Source: Enchytraeus crypticus (taxonomy: Eukaryota; Annelida; Clitellata; Enchytraeida; Enchytraeidae). From it: DNA of 64,000 nucleotides. The translations under genes were made by a program, and so were the position numbers. Each line of letters begins with the position of its first letter. Within the stretch, counting starts at the first letter, position 1. Positions 1-14,000 of this stretch are shown here, piece by piece. The stretch is taken from assembly GCA_905160935.1 (NCBI GenBank), contig CAJHZI010000683.1, positions 124,001 through 188,000 on the forward strand, read 5' to 3'. The notes beneath the pieces were generated by a model. That model was given only the letters and a program-made list of their open reading frames with translations. It made no database searches and had not been told where the DNA came from.

Positions 1-80
1 ACCATAATTAGACCGTAGGCCTACAGTAATTATCATCTTTAAAAAGTAACTGATATTTTACATAAAACCGTGTATAAAGA

Positions 81-172
81 TTCTCTCTTACTGCACTGCC
101 TACTGGCAGGTCCATGGTATATAACGCCTCCACTCTTTACAGTCTTACGCTTTCCTCTCATTTCCATAAAGG
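81..172 (-). mobile_element. LINE 3'-end fragment
   Basis: This is a truncated copy of the dispersed element whose conserved core reads CTGCCTACTGGCAGGTCCAT. Longer copies at 13706-13890 and 29475-29870 show that the complementary strand encodes the C-terminal tail of a non-LTR reverse transcriptase. It lies downstream of the stop codon of the giant VWA gene, possibly in its 3' UTR. Confidence 0.7.
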
Positions 173-307
173 TTATGCAATACAATTATTTACACTGTAT
201 TATACTGTTACAAAAGAAGTTTTGTTAGCACTTGATTACTTGAAGTGGTAATTAGTTTAAACACAATTGTCGCAGACCCTTGTTGCAGCACATGTCAAAC
301 ATTAGCT

Positions 308-704
308 CTACTGTAGTGTTTTCCTAATATCTTTTAAACGAGGCGACAGCGAGTAGCAAATATTGTTAAGTAATTTTCTTTCAGTTCTGGAAGGGATTTG
401 AACCTCCAAATCCCGCAACTGAGGTACAGGGAAGGCATAAGCATTTAAAGGGTAGCTAGCCAGTGAAAACTGATGAACAGTTGACGGTTGGTCTAAAGCT
501 ACTCCCACAACAAACAGCTTCACGCCTGCAGCCTTTAGCAGGCTGGCCTGCTTGTAGGCACTGGAGAAGTCGCTATCTGTTGAGGAGGATGGATTGTCGC
601 TGATGATGACTACGACTTGAGAGGAGGTTTGAGTCCCAGCGGAGAACTGATCCTTGAGAGAGGCTTGTAGAGAAATGATTCTGTCTTCAACTAACAGCAA
701 TGAC
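308..704 (-). CDS. Exon 20: second half of VWA9, C-terminus and stop
   Basis: The acceptor is TTGCAG at 710-705. The exon completes an Arg codon with exon 19 (phase 2) and ends in TAG at 310-308. The domain is degenerate: the usual TDG metal-binding motif is replaced by SDN. A Cys near the end (NNICYS) matches the closing Cys of the other VWA domains. Only about 15 residues follow it, so this looks like a true C-terminus. Confidence 0.75.
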
Positions 705-3700
705 CTGCAATTAAGCAATTTAAACAGATTTAAACAATTTAAAACTTAAAAAATGCAATTTAAACTGATAAATAACACTTAATTTCAAAAAGCTGAAGCT
801 AGGTTCAGTCAGTGACGAGGATTTTAATCCTGTGCCAACTGATCCTATGTCGAACAATTTTTTCCAACAACTTTTGACAACAAGCCACCGGCTAAGCCTG
901 AAATCTATATTGTTAATAATACTTAATTAATATATAACGAAAGTAGTAGGATTACTATGTAGTAATTAAAGCGTAATTTAACGTCAGCTTCTGTAACACA
1001 GGGACTTTATTAGAGACGTGCAGGATAGGACTCCAAGCGATGCCTTCTTTCGTATCGGTAGTAGTGACATCCACTAGCAATTGACAAAAGAGATTGACTC
1101 GCTCTTATGTTTTTAACACACTTATTAATTTAATATTATCAATGTACCCGTGCTCTGTCCGAGTTGCTGAAGAATAGACCAACCGTGGACTGCTTTGTCG
1201 TAAAAGGCGACAAAACAGTAAGTTCCAAACTAACGTCAGATTCGGGCATCCGGTTGGTGAGCGACTACGCTCCATAAATTGATTTACTCTCGTCCATTGT
1301 AAACTAGGATATATGGGAAGGTGAAGTTGATGACGATAAATTTAATATTGTAACATTCTGATATAAATCTTAATTGCATTGGTAATTTCCTTGGCAAGCT
1401 AAAAACCCATTTCTTTCCGCTATAGGTCTAAATTTTGACCCGCTTGCCTTGGATCTTGGGCTTGCACTGTTTTGATCTCGCTTTCTCGTGTGGTCTCTGT
1501 GTACTTAGTCGTCATCGTGTGGTGCTTTGGCGCCTGTTTGTGTAGTCTGCAAGAGGCGTCCCTGACATTGCCTTATGGCGAGAAACCGGACGTTTAATTC
1601 TTATTGCTTGATTGATTGATAAATCGGCTAATATCAAAATACCTTAATTCTCTGAGAGCAGCAGCTATGTTCCCCCTGCCTCCACTCAGAGGCAGGTGAC
1701 GAATCAGCTCTCCCCTGACGACAGGGTCTACGACGTTGTGCAGGGATATCGTTAGGGGCTGCCTGCCCTGATTGACCATCAGCAACAGTCGAGCTCGACT
1801 CCGAGGGGTCAGAAGTGCCTCCACCAACCTTTCCATCAATCCAGTCACAATCCTAATGAGAGGTGGTTCAAGAGATAGGTCCAACAAGAAGACGAGGTCA
1901 AAGGTCAGGTCTGCAGCGCTGCATGGAGATTCTGAAATAATGAATTAAGGTGCTAAGATGTTAAGTTCACTAATATTTCACCAATAGTTCACTTTGTTTT
2001 AGATAACTAATAGTCATTAAAGGGATAAAACAGTAATTAAGCAATAATAACTGTTTTTATTAATGAAATTCAAGTAATAAACACCATTTTTATTAAAATA
2101 AATTAATATAAATTAAAGTAATAAATTGCAACTCATTGCAACAGTCTTGCAATGGCTCGAATAAGCTGAACGGAATCAATGATTAGTCTGCCAATTTGCA
2201 GCTACACTATGCAAATATTTATCTAAACTTATTGTTAAATTACTCATTGTAAATTACTTATTGTTATATTACTCAGGCTTTTCAACCCTAGATGCCAATG
2301 ATTATACGAAAACATTTATACAGCTCTGTTCATTCAAGGCTAGGCTATCTTGGCTTTTCACTGGTTTATTGTTTTCAATACACAAGCTTGGCTTTAACAC
2401 AGTCCTAATTCCTCGAGTTGCGGAGATTTCATTCTCATGTATAGTTTGTAGACTTTTCATGTTATTATGTCCTAGCCTCTCATAGTCTTTGCTTTCCAGT
2501 TCAATTTCAATATTGTATGCCATGGACCTGCCATTGGCAATAGACAGTATACTAAGAGCGAGATAAAGAGAGAAAGAGAGCGAGAGAGAGAGAGCTTTCA
2601 GAATTATGTTAAAAGCGATATCTGTGACGGGCGAGCCCATGATTTGAACCCTGCACATACTAATCCACCATTGAATATCTTACCAACATCTCCAGTTAGT
2701 GGCGATACTACCAGCTTAGCTCAAGAACATAAAGTCTCATAGATCCTAACCAGGCGATAGGTCTTCAGTTGGTAGCTCAAACGTTTCTCTAACAGATCTA
2801 GCAGATCTCCTGGACCGCCCACTCGACGGGGACCCCTGGGCTGTCACTGCCTGGCAGGCCACGGTCACGAGGTCCCCCGCTGCCCCGAGCAGCTCCTCGT
2901 AGTCGTCGACGAACATATAGTACCTGCTGCCCGTGGGGGACGAGCTTGCTATGGAGCTAAGCTGTTCATCATCAACCCCATTCGTAACCCCCACAGAGAA
3001 GATCGTGATGCCCTGCTGCTTGGAAAGGTCTGCCTCTCTCTGAGTGAGGTTAGACTCGCGGTTGGCCACACCGTCAGTGAGGAGGAGGACCAGCTGTGGC
3101 ACACCAGGGCGCTTGTTTGATAGGACGTTCTCTCTGAAAGTAGATGCATCAGTTGAGCTTAGTGGACACATCGAAGCAGATTAATTAGATATCAATATAT
3201 CTATAAATCAATCAATCAATCACTGAATCAATGAATCAGTTAATCAACTGGTAAAGCTACGATTAAAGGTGATTTTAAGTTTATCTTCTGCAAAGGATTT
3301 TAATATCAGGAACGTTAGAATTTGATAGGATGTCGAATATATATCTTTAAAATGTCATAATTATTATCATCAGCTCAAAAATGGTAATTCGAATTTATCA
3401 ATGAAGAACAATAGAACCTAGAACAACATCTTCCTCTAGTTTTCTTTATTTCTAGTATTTATCAAAACTACAGATCCAAGACACATATTTTAACTAAAAT
3501 CAGTTATCGACGTCATACTCTTGGCTATATCATACCACCACAGCTATACCTCAGTAGAAGGCTATCCATCAAAGTCGGCACTGGCTGGAGCCAGTGGCGA
3601 CTCGACCGTGGATTAGTATGTGCAGGGTTCAAATCCTCCACTCGCCGTCACTGATATCGCTTTCGAGTGAGGAAACTGACGCTAATCTTGGCTTTACCAG

Positions 3701-6147
3701 TAGTAGACAACATAAAAGCTCAATCAGTCCAACTAACCTCCCCACTCTGAGAGCGGCCGCTATGTTGGTCTCTCCTCCCTCTATCTCCAGCTGACTGATC
3801 GCTGTCTGTACCTCATCTCCTGTGTCGTACTCAGTCAGTCCGAACTCCACCGTGGCTGTCTCGCTGAACTTGACGACAGCGAATCGAGATTTCCCCGGAG
3901 CAATGTTGAATCCCTTGGCGACGCCCTTGGCGAATCCTAGGATGTCCGTGTACCAGTTGGAGTATCCCCCGTCAGCGAACACGATGCTAGTGGAGTCGTC
4001 CAGGATCAGTAGGACGTCCGCCACTGCCTCACAGGTTCCGTCTGATTGGAAAATATCAAGTGGAGAGATACTGAAGTGGGGGAGTATGTAGTGCAAGATT
4101 AGTTATTAGGTATGGGATTATACTGTATAATTACTGATAAATATAGTAGGAGTTTATTTATTAATACTAAAAATACAATAAGAATAAACGTACAGATAGA
4201 AGATAAAAGGAAAATTGCAGACAAAGGCCTAGCAACGAAAGCCTACCATCAACCACCTAGAAGCAAGCGCCTAACATCAAAAGCCTAGCACAAAACGCCT
4301 AGCAACAAACGCCTAGTAACAAACTCCTAGCAACAAACGCCTAGCAACAAAAGTCTTACATAAAATGCCTGGCAACATACGCCTAGCAACAAACGCCTAA
4401 CATAAAAAGCCTGGCAACATACGCCTAGCAACAAACGCCTAACATAAAAAGCCTAGCAACATACGCCTAGCAACAAACGCCTAACATAGAAAGCCTGGCA
4501 ACAAACACCTAGCAGCAAAAGCCTTACATAAAATGCCTGGCAACATACGCCTAGCAACAAAAGCCTTACATAAAATGCCTTGCAACAGCCGCCTAGCAAC
4601 AAACGCCTAACATAAAAAGCCTGGCAACATACGCCTAGCAACAAACGCCTAACATAAAAAGCCTGGCAACATACGCCTAGCAACAAACGCCTAACATAAA
4701 AAGCCTAGCAACATACGCCTAGCAACAAACGCCTAACATAGAAAGCCTGGCAACAAACACCTAGCAGCAAAAGCCTTACATAAAATGCCTGGCAACATAC
4801 GCCTAGCAACAAAAGTCTTACATAAAATGCCTTGCAACAGCCGCCTAGCAACAAACGCCTAACATAAAAAGCCTGGCAACATACGCCTAGCAACAAACGC
4901 CTAACATAAAAAGCCTGGCAACATACGCCTAGCAACAAACGCCTAACATAAAAAGCCTGGCAACATACGCCTAGCAACAAACGCCTATCATCAAACTTCT
5001 AGCAGCAAACGTTGAAGTCCCATAGACGCCCGGATAAGTAATTAGCATATTACATCTGTTCTGCGTGGTCAAACATAAATTACTAAATCCATATCACGTT
5101 TAACATTTCAACAAATAGATACGCTTGGAGCCTCATGCATATAATTCTTAATTTATATTAATTTGTAAAAATATAACTGATATATACAAGCAACAAAAAG
5201 GTGTCGAATAAAAGTTATTTCATTTTAATTGGCAAAACTGCCAATCAACTGTGGCCATAACTGAAAGAAGAAAAAGATGAAAGAGAAAGACGGCAGATGC
5301 ACGTGAGTAGAGGCGTTATAAACCATGGACCTGTCAGTAGACAGTGCACTAAGAGAGAGAGAGATAACACAAGATGCTTACTGATCATATTGTTCGGCAC
5401 ATTTTCTCCTCCCTGTCTAGTAGTGTTGCACACGCTCTTGCTCAGACCGTTCAGAACTGTGGGTAGGGTGCTGTAATCATCGGCGTAGAAGTAGTGGCTG
5501 GAGGCTGGGGAGCTAGCCACCGCTCTCAGCTCATCTGCGCTCGTCCCGTTAGTTATACCCACGCAGAATATCTCGATACCTGCCTCCTTGGTCAGGCTGG
5601 CTTCTGCGATAGTACGGTTTCTCTCTCGATTAGCTACGCCATCTGTTAGGAGAATGATCTGATGTTTGGCGCCGGGAAGAGAAGCGAAAAACATGTCACT
5701 TCTGTAATACACCGTAAAATGTAACGATTAGAGTACTATTGTCGTCCATGACAGCATCGAGCTCTATTGAGGCAAATCTACTAATGTATTATTGAAGTTA
5801 CATGCTGTCGTTAAATGAAATACAGAATGTCGTTTACCGATGATTTTGAGTTTAATAAAAATTATGTATCTTTTTATTTCGCAGTTAAGTAGCATTTATC
5901 ATATTTTCTATGCTATTCTAGAATAAAATTTCAACAGATAATGCTAAATAACACACATGTATGGATATCTAGCAGTCGTCCTCGATTAATATCTTCGTAA
6001 AATGTATAAAATCCAATTACAACATAAGGCTGATTGATTGATTTCTGACAGGAGAAAAAGCATACCAAATAAATTGTGGACTCAATTCTTAGAACAGAGA
6101 GAGACAAAAGTTTCTTTACTTAAGGCTACGTAACGAACTCCTACATA

Positions 6148-6198
<51 letters not shown>

Positions 6199-7988
6199 GT
6201 ATGGAATATAACGTCTCCACTCATCTCTATCATCCGTTTTCTTCTTCATGTCCACATACGAGTGGATCTTTAAATCATCTATAACATTCCTTTTGATATA
6301 CCATATAGTTCTTGGGTGACTCTGCTTATGACGAGGTGAGCCCCCTATGCCTTTCTCAGCTTCAACTAACATTTACAGGGCAGGGGCGTCATTCTCTGCG
6401 AAAACAATCCTGTTTACCCCTATTTATAGTAGATATGAATAGACAAATCAACTTAAGCATAGTGTAATTACTCATCTAGACATGCCATGGACCTGTATTT
6501 AGACTGTACACTGAGCGCTATTGTTAACCAGTCAGTATTTTATTACTTTACTACCTCGCTCTTCTGAGAGCGGCAGCTATGTTTGTCTCTCCACCACTGA
6601 TGTCCAGTTTATCAATGGCCGTCAGGAGTTCGGACTTCCTGGAGAAGTCGCTCAGCCGGATGGACACTGTAGTGGAGTCACTGAACTTCATGAGTCCCAC
6701 CCGGATAGCCGTGGAAGAGACCTGGAAGAGCTCCACCATGTTCTTGACGAATCCGAGGATGTGATCGTACCAGTTGCTGTAGCCTCCTTCAGCAAACACT
6801 ATGCTGGTCGATTCGTCGAGGATGAAGACTAGGTCAGTGACCGAGTCACATAGCGTTACTGTGGTGACGGAAATTACAATAATTACGATATTAAGTTATT
6901 GTGGTGTTTATAATTACAATAATTATTACATATAGTTACTGCGGTGATACTAATTGTCACATATTACAGCACGCTACTGTGGTGTTATAACAATGTAACA
7001 AGTATTATATCTCGATACTGTAATGTCAAAAATTACAATAATTATTACATCTCGTTACTGCAGTGTTAATAATTGTAATAATTCCTATATCTCGTTAATA
7101 TATAATCCTAGTAATCATAATAATTCCTATATCTCGCTAATATAATGCAATTTATAAAATTACTATACTGTAACTACTAATTTTAATATTTATAATTATC
7201 CAAATAATTTTGAATGAAGAATCTACCAACCGTGGACTGCAAACGTAGTAAAAGGCGACAAAGCACTAAGATCCATACCTACGTCAGAGACGGCATTCGG
7301 TTGGTTAGAGCCTAGGCTACAGAAATTGCTACACAATGTTATAAAACGAAAGAAAGTGACTACGTTAGAGACTCGACTTTCGGTACTTGATAACGACGAT
7401 AAATGAAGAAGTACTCACTTGCAACCGGTGAGTCGATAAATCATAAATGAAGAAGTACTCACTGGCAGCCGGTGGATCGCTGGTAGAAGATGACCGAATA
7501 GTACTGGAAGTAGAGACACTGCTCGAGGCCGTGGTGCTAGGTGTTGTCGTGGACGAGCTGGAGGCTGTAGAGGAAGTGGAAGGGGTGGAGATGGTAGTAG
7601 AGGTGGAGATGGTGGAAGCGGTGGAGATGGTGGAGGTGGACACTGGAGCAGACGTGGAAGACGCTGGACCTGGAGAAGCCTCCACCTGTTCTCCCGTACA
7701 GACTCCGCCTATCAGGTTGTTGAGAATGTAGACGAGATTTGAATAGTCGTCAGAGAAAAAGTAATGGCTTCCGGTGGGAGAGCTTGCTATCTGCTGCAAC
7801 TGGCGCTCGTTGATTCCCTTCGTAATGCCGACAGCGAAGATCTCTATGCCTGCCTGTTTCGTTAGATTAGCCTCGGGTATCGTTTGGTTCGTCTCTAGGT
7901 TTGCCTCGCCGTCAGTCAGGATGACGCAGAGATGACGTACATCTGGGCGAGCCCCACTCTGAGGCTGAAACATGATCGTCCTGCATCG

Positions 7989-8035
<47 letters not shown>

Positions 8036-11000
8036 TAGTAGTAATAGTAATAATCGATATACTCGTGTAATCGATAATCAGTGTATCGTTATAATCGTCA
8101 TTCTATACAATAAAATCAATAATCTAAAATCGGCAAAAATATATACTTATATGACCGATAACTATAAAATAATAGGCGATATATATTTGTCGGGCAGTCA
8201 GCTAGTTGTCTGTTATTTTGCTGACATTCGTTCAGTTAGTAAGAAAAATTTATTCTTGAATCGCCGCCCGGCTACTCGAGGCCATCTAGCTGCTTAAAAG
8301 AATTTCTGAAGCAGACTGCATTAAATCTTTGCAAAGTTTTGGGAAGTTATTATTACTATTATTATTATTATTATTATTATTTTATATTTAAATTTACCCC
8401 GGTGTAAAGAACCTGGGGTTTGATAAAAACGATTCAAGCAATACGTGCTGAATCGCCGCCCGGCTACTCGAGGTCATCAATCGGCTTAAAGAATTGTTAT
8501 AATTATTATTATTATTATTACCACCACCACCACCACCACCACCACCGCCACCACTACTACTGCTGCTAATACTACTACTACTATTACGGTATTATTAACT
8601 TAAGGTCCTATACCTGGTGACTCTGAGAGCTGACGCTATATTTGTCTCTCCCCCTGAGATGGCGAGAGCAGAGAGGGCGGAGTCAAGACCTGTCAAGTCC
8701 CTGTACTGATTGAGATTGAAGACCTGTCGCCCCTGGTTACTGAACTTGACCACGCCTACCTGGGTATCTGTAGGAGAAATGGGGAAGGCGCTGACAAGAC
8801 GTCGTACAGAGCCGATGATATCGACGTACCAGTTGTCGTACCCCCCTGGGGCAGCCACAATACTCGTCGACTCGTCCAACACGAAGACTATGTCAGCTTT
8901 CAGAGGACAAGTTCTTACTGAAATAACGAATAGTGTGAAAGCAACAATATGGTTTAAAGTCCGTTTAATCATCCAAGAATGATGTCAGGATGATGTCAAA
9001 ACAATAACGATAGGTTATTGAGAGGACAATTTCTTACTGAAATAAAGAATAGTGTGAAAATAATATAGATAGGCTATATCTAGGAAGACAACTACAAATA
9101 GGAAGAAAACTGAGGCAATATCACCAACCAAAGACAAACTCTCACTGAAATAATATAATCTAACAAACGACAAGATCTTACTGAAGTATTATAATCTAAC
9201 AAAGGCTCTTAGTGCACTGCCTACTGGCAGGTCCATGGTATATAACGCCTCCACTCTTCTCTGTCTTCCGCCTTCCTCTTCATTTCCACATATGAGTGGG
9301 TCTTTAAATCATCTAACATACCTAATCTCGGTCTGCCCCTGCCTCTTTTTCCTTCCATTCTACCTTCTGAAATGATATCAACTAACAAAAGCTAAGTTCT
9401 TAGATGGTGAAATATATTCACCTCTGAACGATATATCTCAGTCAATTTTATCCACAAAACTGGAAGCAGTACTTTTTGTAAGATAATTGCAATAAGTGTA
9501 TTTTTTTAAGGAATCAATGTAAAATTTAGAAATATCTCATTGATCTGCTAATACTTTAGAGTTTATCTAAGCAAGACTAGCAGAATATTTTAGCCTCCTT
9601 ATATCAGTGAATCAGTATGAATACAGTAATCCATTATCTTAGTATCCCGCGGATCAATATTTGCGGTGTTCAAATCCTAGACTTGCCCGTCACTGACATC
9701 ACCGTCGAGTGAGGAAACTGACGTTGGCATTAGGTTTACCAACTTTTTACTGTATTTTACAATAATTGACCACACAACCATAATTTATTAATTAGCCACA
9801 TAACCACAATTAACTAATCGATTAACCACATCATCACTTACACTGAGGTGTGGTGCGGTAAATCGTTGTAGGAGTCGGCGTGCTGGGAATCATCGTGGAT
9901 GACGGCGTAGACGAACCTGAAGTAGACGATGTTGTCGTAGACGACGATGTCGATGACGTAGGAGATGGTAACGTCGATGACGACACCGCAGTTGAAGAGG
10001 CGCCCACATCAGGTATGGTAGAGTATCCCGCACAGATCTCTGCCACAATGCTCAGACCGGCCTGGGTCAGGTTATCAAAGCTGTCGACCCAATGGTAGTG
10101 AGTCCCCACTGGGGTGCTGGCAACCTCTTCCAGCTCAGTCGAGTTGACGGTGGATCCAAACCCCACCACGTAGATCTCGATGTCGTCTGACTTGGTAAGG
10201 TCTGCCTCTGAGGCGGTGAGCTCAGCTTGTCCCGGATCTTCAGCAGGTCCGTCAGTCACCAGGACTGCTATCCTACGAGATCCTGGTCTCTGCTCCGTGC
10301 TGTTGAACAACTCCTCCCTGAGGTATGATAGAGTATGTGGGAGTTACCGTCGTTCATGACAAATCACTACGCCAGCTTAGCCGGTGATTGTTGGCATGTT
10401 GTTGCGAATCAGGGGGGGCAGGATTCAAATCCAGTTATCTCCTGTCATTGATATGATATTCTATAAGGAAACTGACGGTAAAATTGGTTTTAGCTTAGCT
10501 CATAAACTTTGCTTAGCTCGTAGACGTAGCTTAGCTATAAACCTAGCTTATCCAAAGGAAGGGTCTATCATTTAAATAAAAATTACTTGGAACAAATATA
10601 GGGCACTCAGTACAATTGCAATTCTAATATCCTACACTCACAATGATAAAAACTGGATGGCTATATCAGCAACACGCTTGTGTGATAAGCAGTAGGTTGC
10701 GTTTTCTATTCTGATCTGAATCATTAATGAGTGAATCCTTCCAGAAGGATCAAGTCCTTGCAGATCCAATCTCAATTAATTATTTAAATAATCAATTAAT
10801 CAATCAATCAATTAATTCACTGAATGAATCCTTCCCGACGAAAACAGATTTTCGGCCTAGCATTGCATCTTTTGCTGAGATCTAAATATGTTAGAATCCA
10901 CTTCTTCATCTAAATTTATTAAATTCCATTGCTTCATATATTTAAACATCAGACTTACCTGGCCACCCTGAGAGCATCAGAGATGTTGGCCGGTGGGTGA

Positions 11001-14000
11001 GTTCTGGGAAACAGCAAGTCCATAGCTGGAAGCAGCTGCTCGGTGCTGTTAAACTGGGTCAGCGTGACCGCAATCTGAGCGCTGCTGTCGAACAGAACTA
11101 CGCCCAGACGAGTGAGGGAGGGAAGGATGACGAAAGAGGAAGCGAAACGTCGAGCGAATCCCACGATGTGGATGAGGAAGAAATTGGGATTGTTATCGAC
11201 TATTGAGGCGTCCAGGATCAACGCTATATCCGCCACAGCAGGACACAGGATTGCTGGAATAGCGGAAACTTTGGAATAAATTTTACTTAAATTTGTATGC
11301 CACAATTGAATGGTAGACATCTAAAGTATAACACGAGGAATTAATTCCAAGATATAATAACTAAAGATATTGAAAGCTACAGAAGCGATCGATCACAGTT
11401 TCTCAGGCATATATTAATACGCACTGAAGAATAAACCAACCGTAAACAAGACAAGTAGTAAGAGGAGATTAAGAAGGAATTGAGAAGGCCTTGAGATGCT
11501 AACTCAGAGGCAATTGCTGTAGGGTGGCATTCATAACATTCTAAATTGATAGTACGGGCATTTGATTAACTATTTTAGTAACAATTTTTTAACTAAATAG
11601 TTAATCTATTAATATTCGGTTATATATTTGCTCTAACTAAAAACAAGTAGTTAAACTAAACTATATATTTGATCGTATCTGACTAACTATTACCTGTCAT
11701 TGAATATAAAATGTAATGAAACAATCTGCATTTAATTATATAAGTCTTGTTTTGTTATTAGTTTGAAAAACTTTAATGTACCTGTAGGAGTGCTGGAACG
11801 AAAAGTTGCTTCAGTTCCACTTTCAGTTCTCGTTCCTTCCTCTGAAGTAGTCATTTCAATACTACTTGTTATTCCAAGGCCACTTGTTATTTCAGGAGTA
11901 CTAGTTATTCCAGGGCCACTTGTTATTTCAGGAGTACTGGTTATTCCAGGGCCACTTGTTATTTCAGGAGTACTGGTTATTCCAGGGCCACTTGTTATTT
12001 CAGGAGTACTTGTTATTCCAGGGCCACTTGTTCTTTCAGAAGTACTTGTTATTCCTAGACCACTTGTTATTTCAGGAATACTTGTTATTCCAGGGCCACT
12101 TGTTATTTCAGGAGTACTGGTTATTCCAGGGCCACTTGTTATTTCAGGAGTGCTTGTTATTCCAGGGCCACTTGTTATTTCAGGAGTACTGGTTATTCCA
12201 GGGCCACTTGTTATTTCAGGAGTACTTGTTATTCCAGGGCCACTTGTTATTTTAGGAGTACTGGTTATTCCAGGGCCACTTGTTATTTCAGGAGTACTTG
12301 TTATTCCTAGACCACTTGTTATTTCAGGAGTACTTGTTATTCCTGGACCACTTGTTATTTCAGGAATACCTGTTATTCCAGGGCCACTTGTTATTTCAGG
12401 AGTACTGGTTATTCCAGAGCCACTTGTTATTTCAGGAGTACTTGTTATTCCTGGGCCACTTGTTATTTCTGGAGTACTTGTTATTCCTGGGCCACCTGTT
12501 ATTTCAGGAGTACTTATTATTCCAGGACCACTTGTTATTTCAGAAGTACTAGTTATTCCTGGACCACTTGTTATTTCAGGAGTACTTGTTATTCCAGGGC
12601 CACTTGTTATTTCAGGAGTACTTGTTATTCTAGGGCCACTTGTTATTTCAGGAGCATTTGTTATTCCTGTGGCACTTGAATTAAACGCTTCTGTTATCGA
12701 TGACGATGAAGGCACTGATGATGAAGATGGCGGTGATGATGACGAAGGCACTGAAGATGATGATGATGGTGGCGATGATGAAGGCACTGAAGATGTTGAT
12801 GATGGTGATGATGATGAAGGCACTGAAGATGATAATGAAGGTGATGATGATGAAGGCACTGATGAAGTTGAAGGCACTGATGGTGATGATGGAGATGATG
12901 ATGAAGGCACTGATGATGATGAAGGCACTGATGATGATGAAGGCACTGATGATGATGAAGGCACTGATGATGACGTAGGCACTGGTGATGACGTAGGAGC
13001 AGATGATGACGTCAATGACGATGACTTAGTGGACAATGACGTCACCGTGGTACTCAATGACGTCACCTCTGTCGTAATCATAGGTTTATTCTCACAGGAC
13101 TGCGGCACTAGACTGGTCAGTAATCCCGTCAGTCCACTGTATTCATCCGAGTACAGGTAGTACTTATTGTACGGATACTGAGCTATCTCTCGCAGCTGAT
13201 CCGAATCCACTTCCGGTGTAATCCCGATGGAGAATATCTCAATCCTCTCTGCTTTGTCAAGGTATCCCTCAATGACGGCCATGTCTGCCTCCACATCAGC
13301 AGCGTGGTCAGCTAGCAGCATGGCGACCCTGCTGGCATAGGCGCGTGCCCCTCGAGACATGGTGTATACGTCAGTCCTGAGGATGGTATCATCAATCAAT
13401 CAATCAATCTATAAATCAATAAATTACTTAATTAAACAAGCAATCAATCAATCAATAAATCAATCAGTTATATGATTAAGTACAAATCAACCGAGTAAAG
13501 CTGGTAAAGCTAATGTTAAAGTCAGTTTCTCAATCAATCACTCAATCAGTTATATGATTCTCTCTCTTCAGAGGCTGGAGCCAGTGGCGAAGTCGGTAAG
13601 ACACACGACCGCGGATCAGTATGTGTGGGGTTCAAATCCTGGGTTCGCCCGTCACTGACATCGCTTTCGAGTGAGGAAACTGACGTTAATCTTAGCTTTA
13701 CCAGCTTTTAGTGCACTGCCTACTGGCAGGTCCATGGTATATAACGCCTCCACTCTTCTCTGTCTTCCGCCTTCCTCTTCATGTCCACATATGAGTGAGT
13801 CTTTAAATCATCTAACATACCTAATCTTGGCCTGCCTCTGCCTCTATTTCTTTCCATTCTACCTTCTATGACCTCTTTTAATAGACTTTCCCCCCTTTAG
13901 GATGATTAAGTGCAAATAAATCGAGTAACGTAATAATTTAATGATTACGGGGCTAAAGATCAATCAATCATAGCAGCATTTCTTAATTTAGTTAAATGGA

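Noticed and set aside
4453-4980. Open frames with Cys-rich repeats in the 42-bp minisatellite
   Set aside because: 42 is divisible by 3, so the frame stays open by chance. It lies inside an intron of the VWA gene.
4195-5010. CRISPR-like spaced repeat
   Set aside because: There are no unique spacers; the units are contiguous minisatellite, and the genome is animal.
11763-13160. Plus-strand open frame of 465 codons opposite exon 10
   Set aside because: Antisense of the 36-bp repeat and Ser-rich block. It has no splice context, while the minus strand continues a VWA domain.
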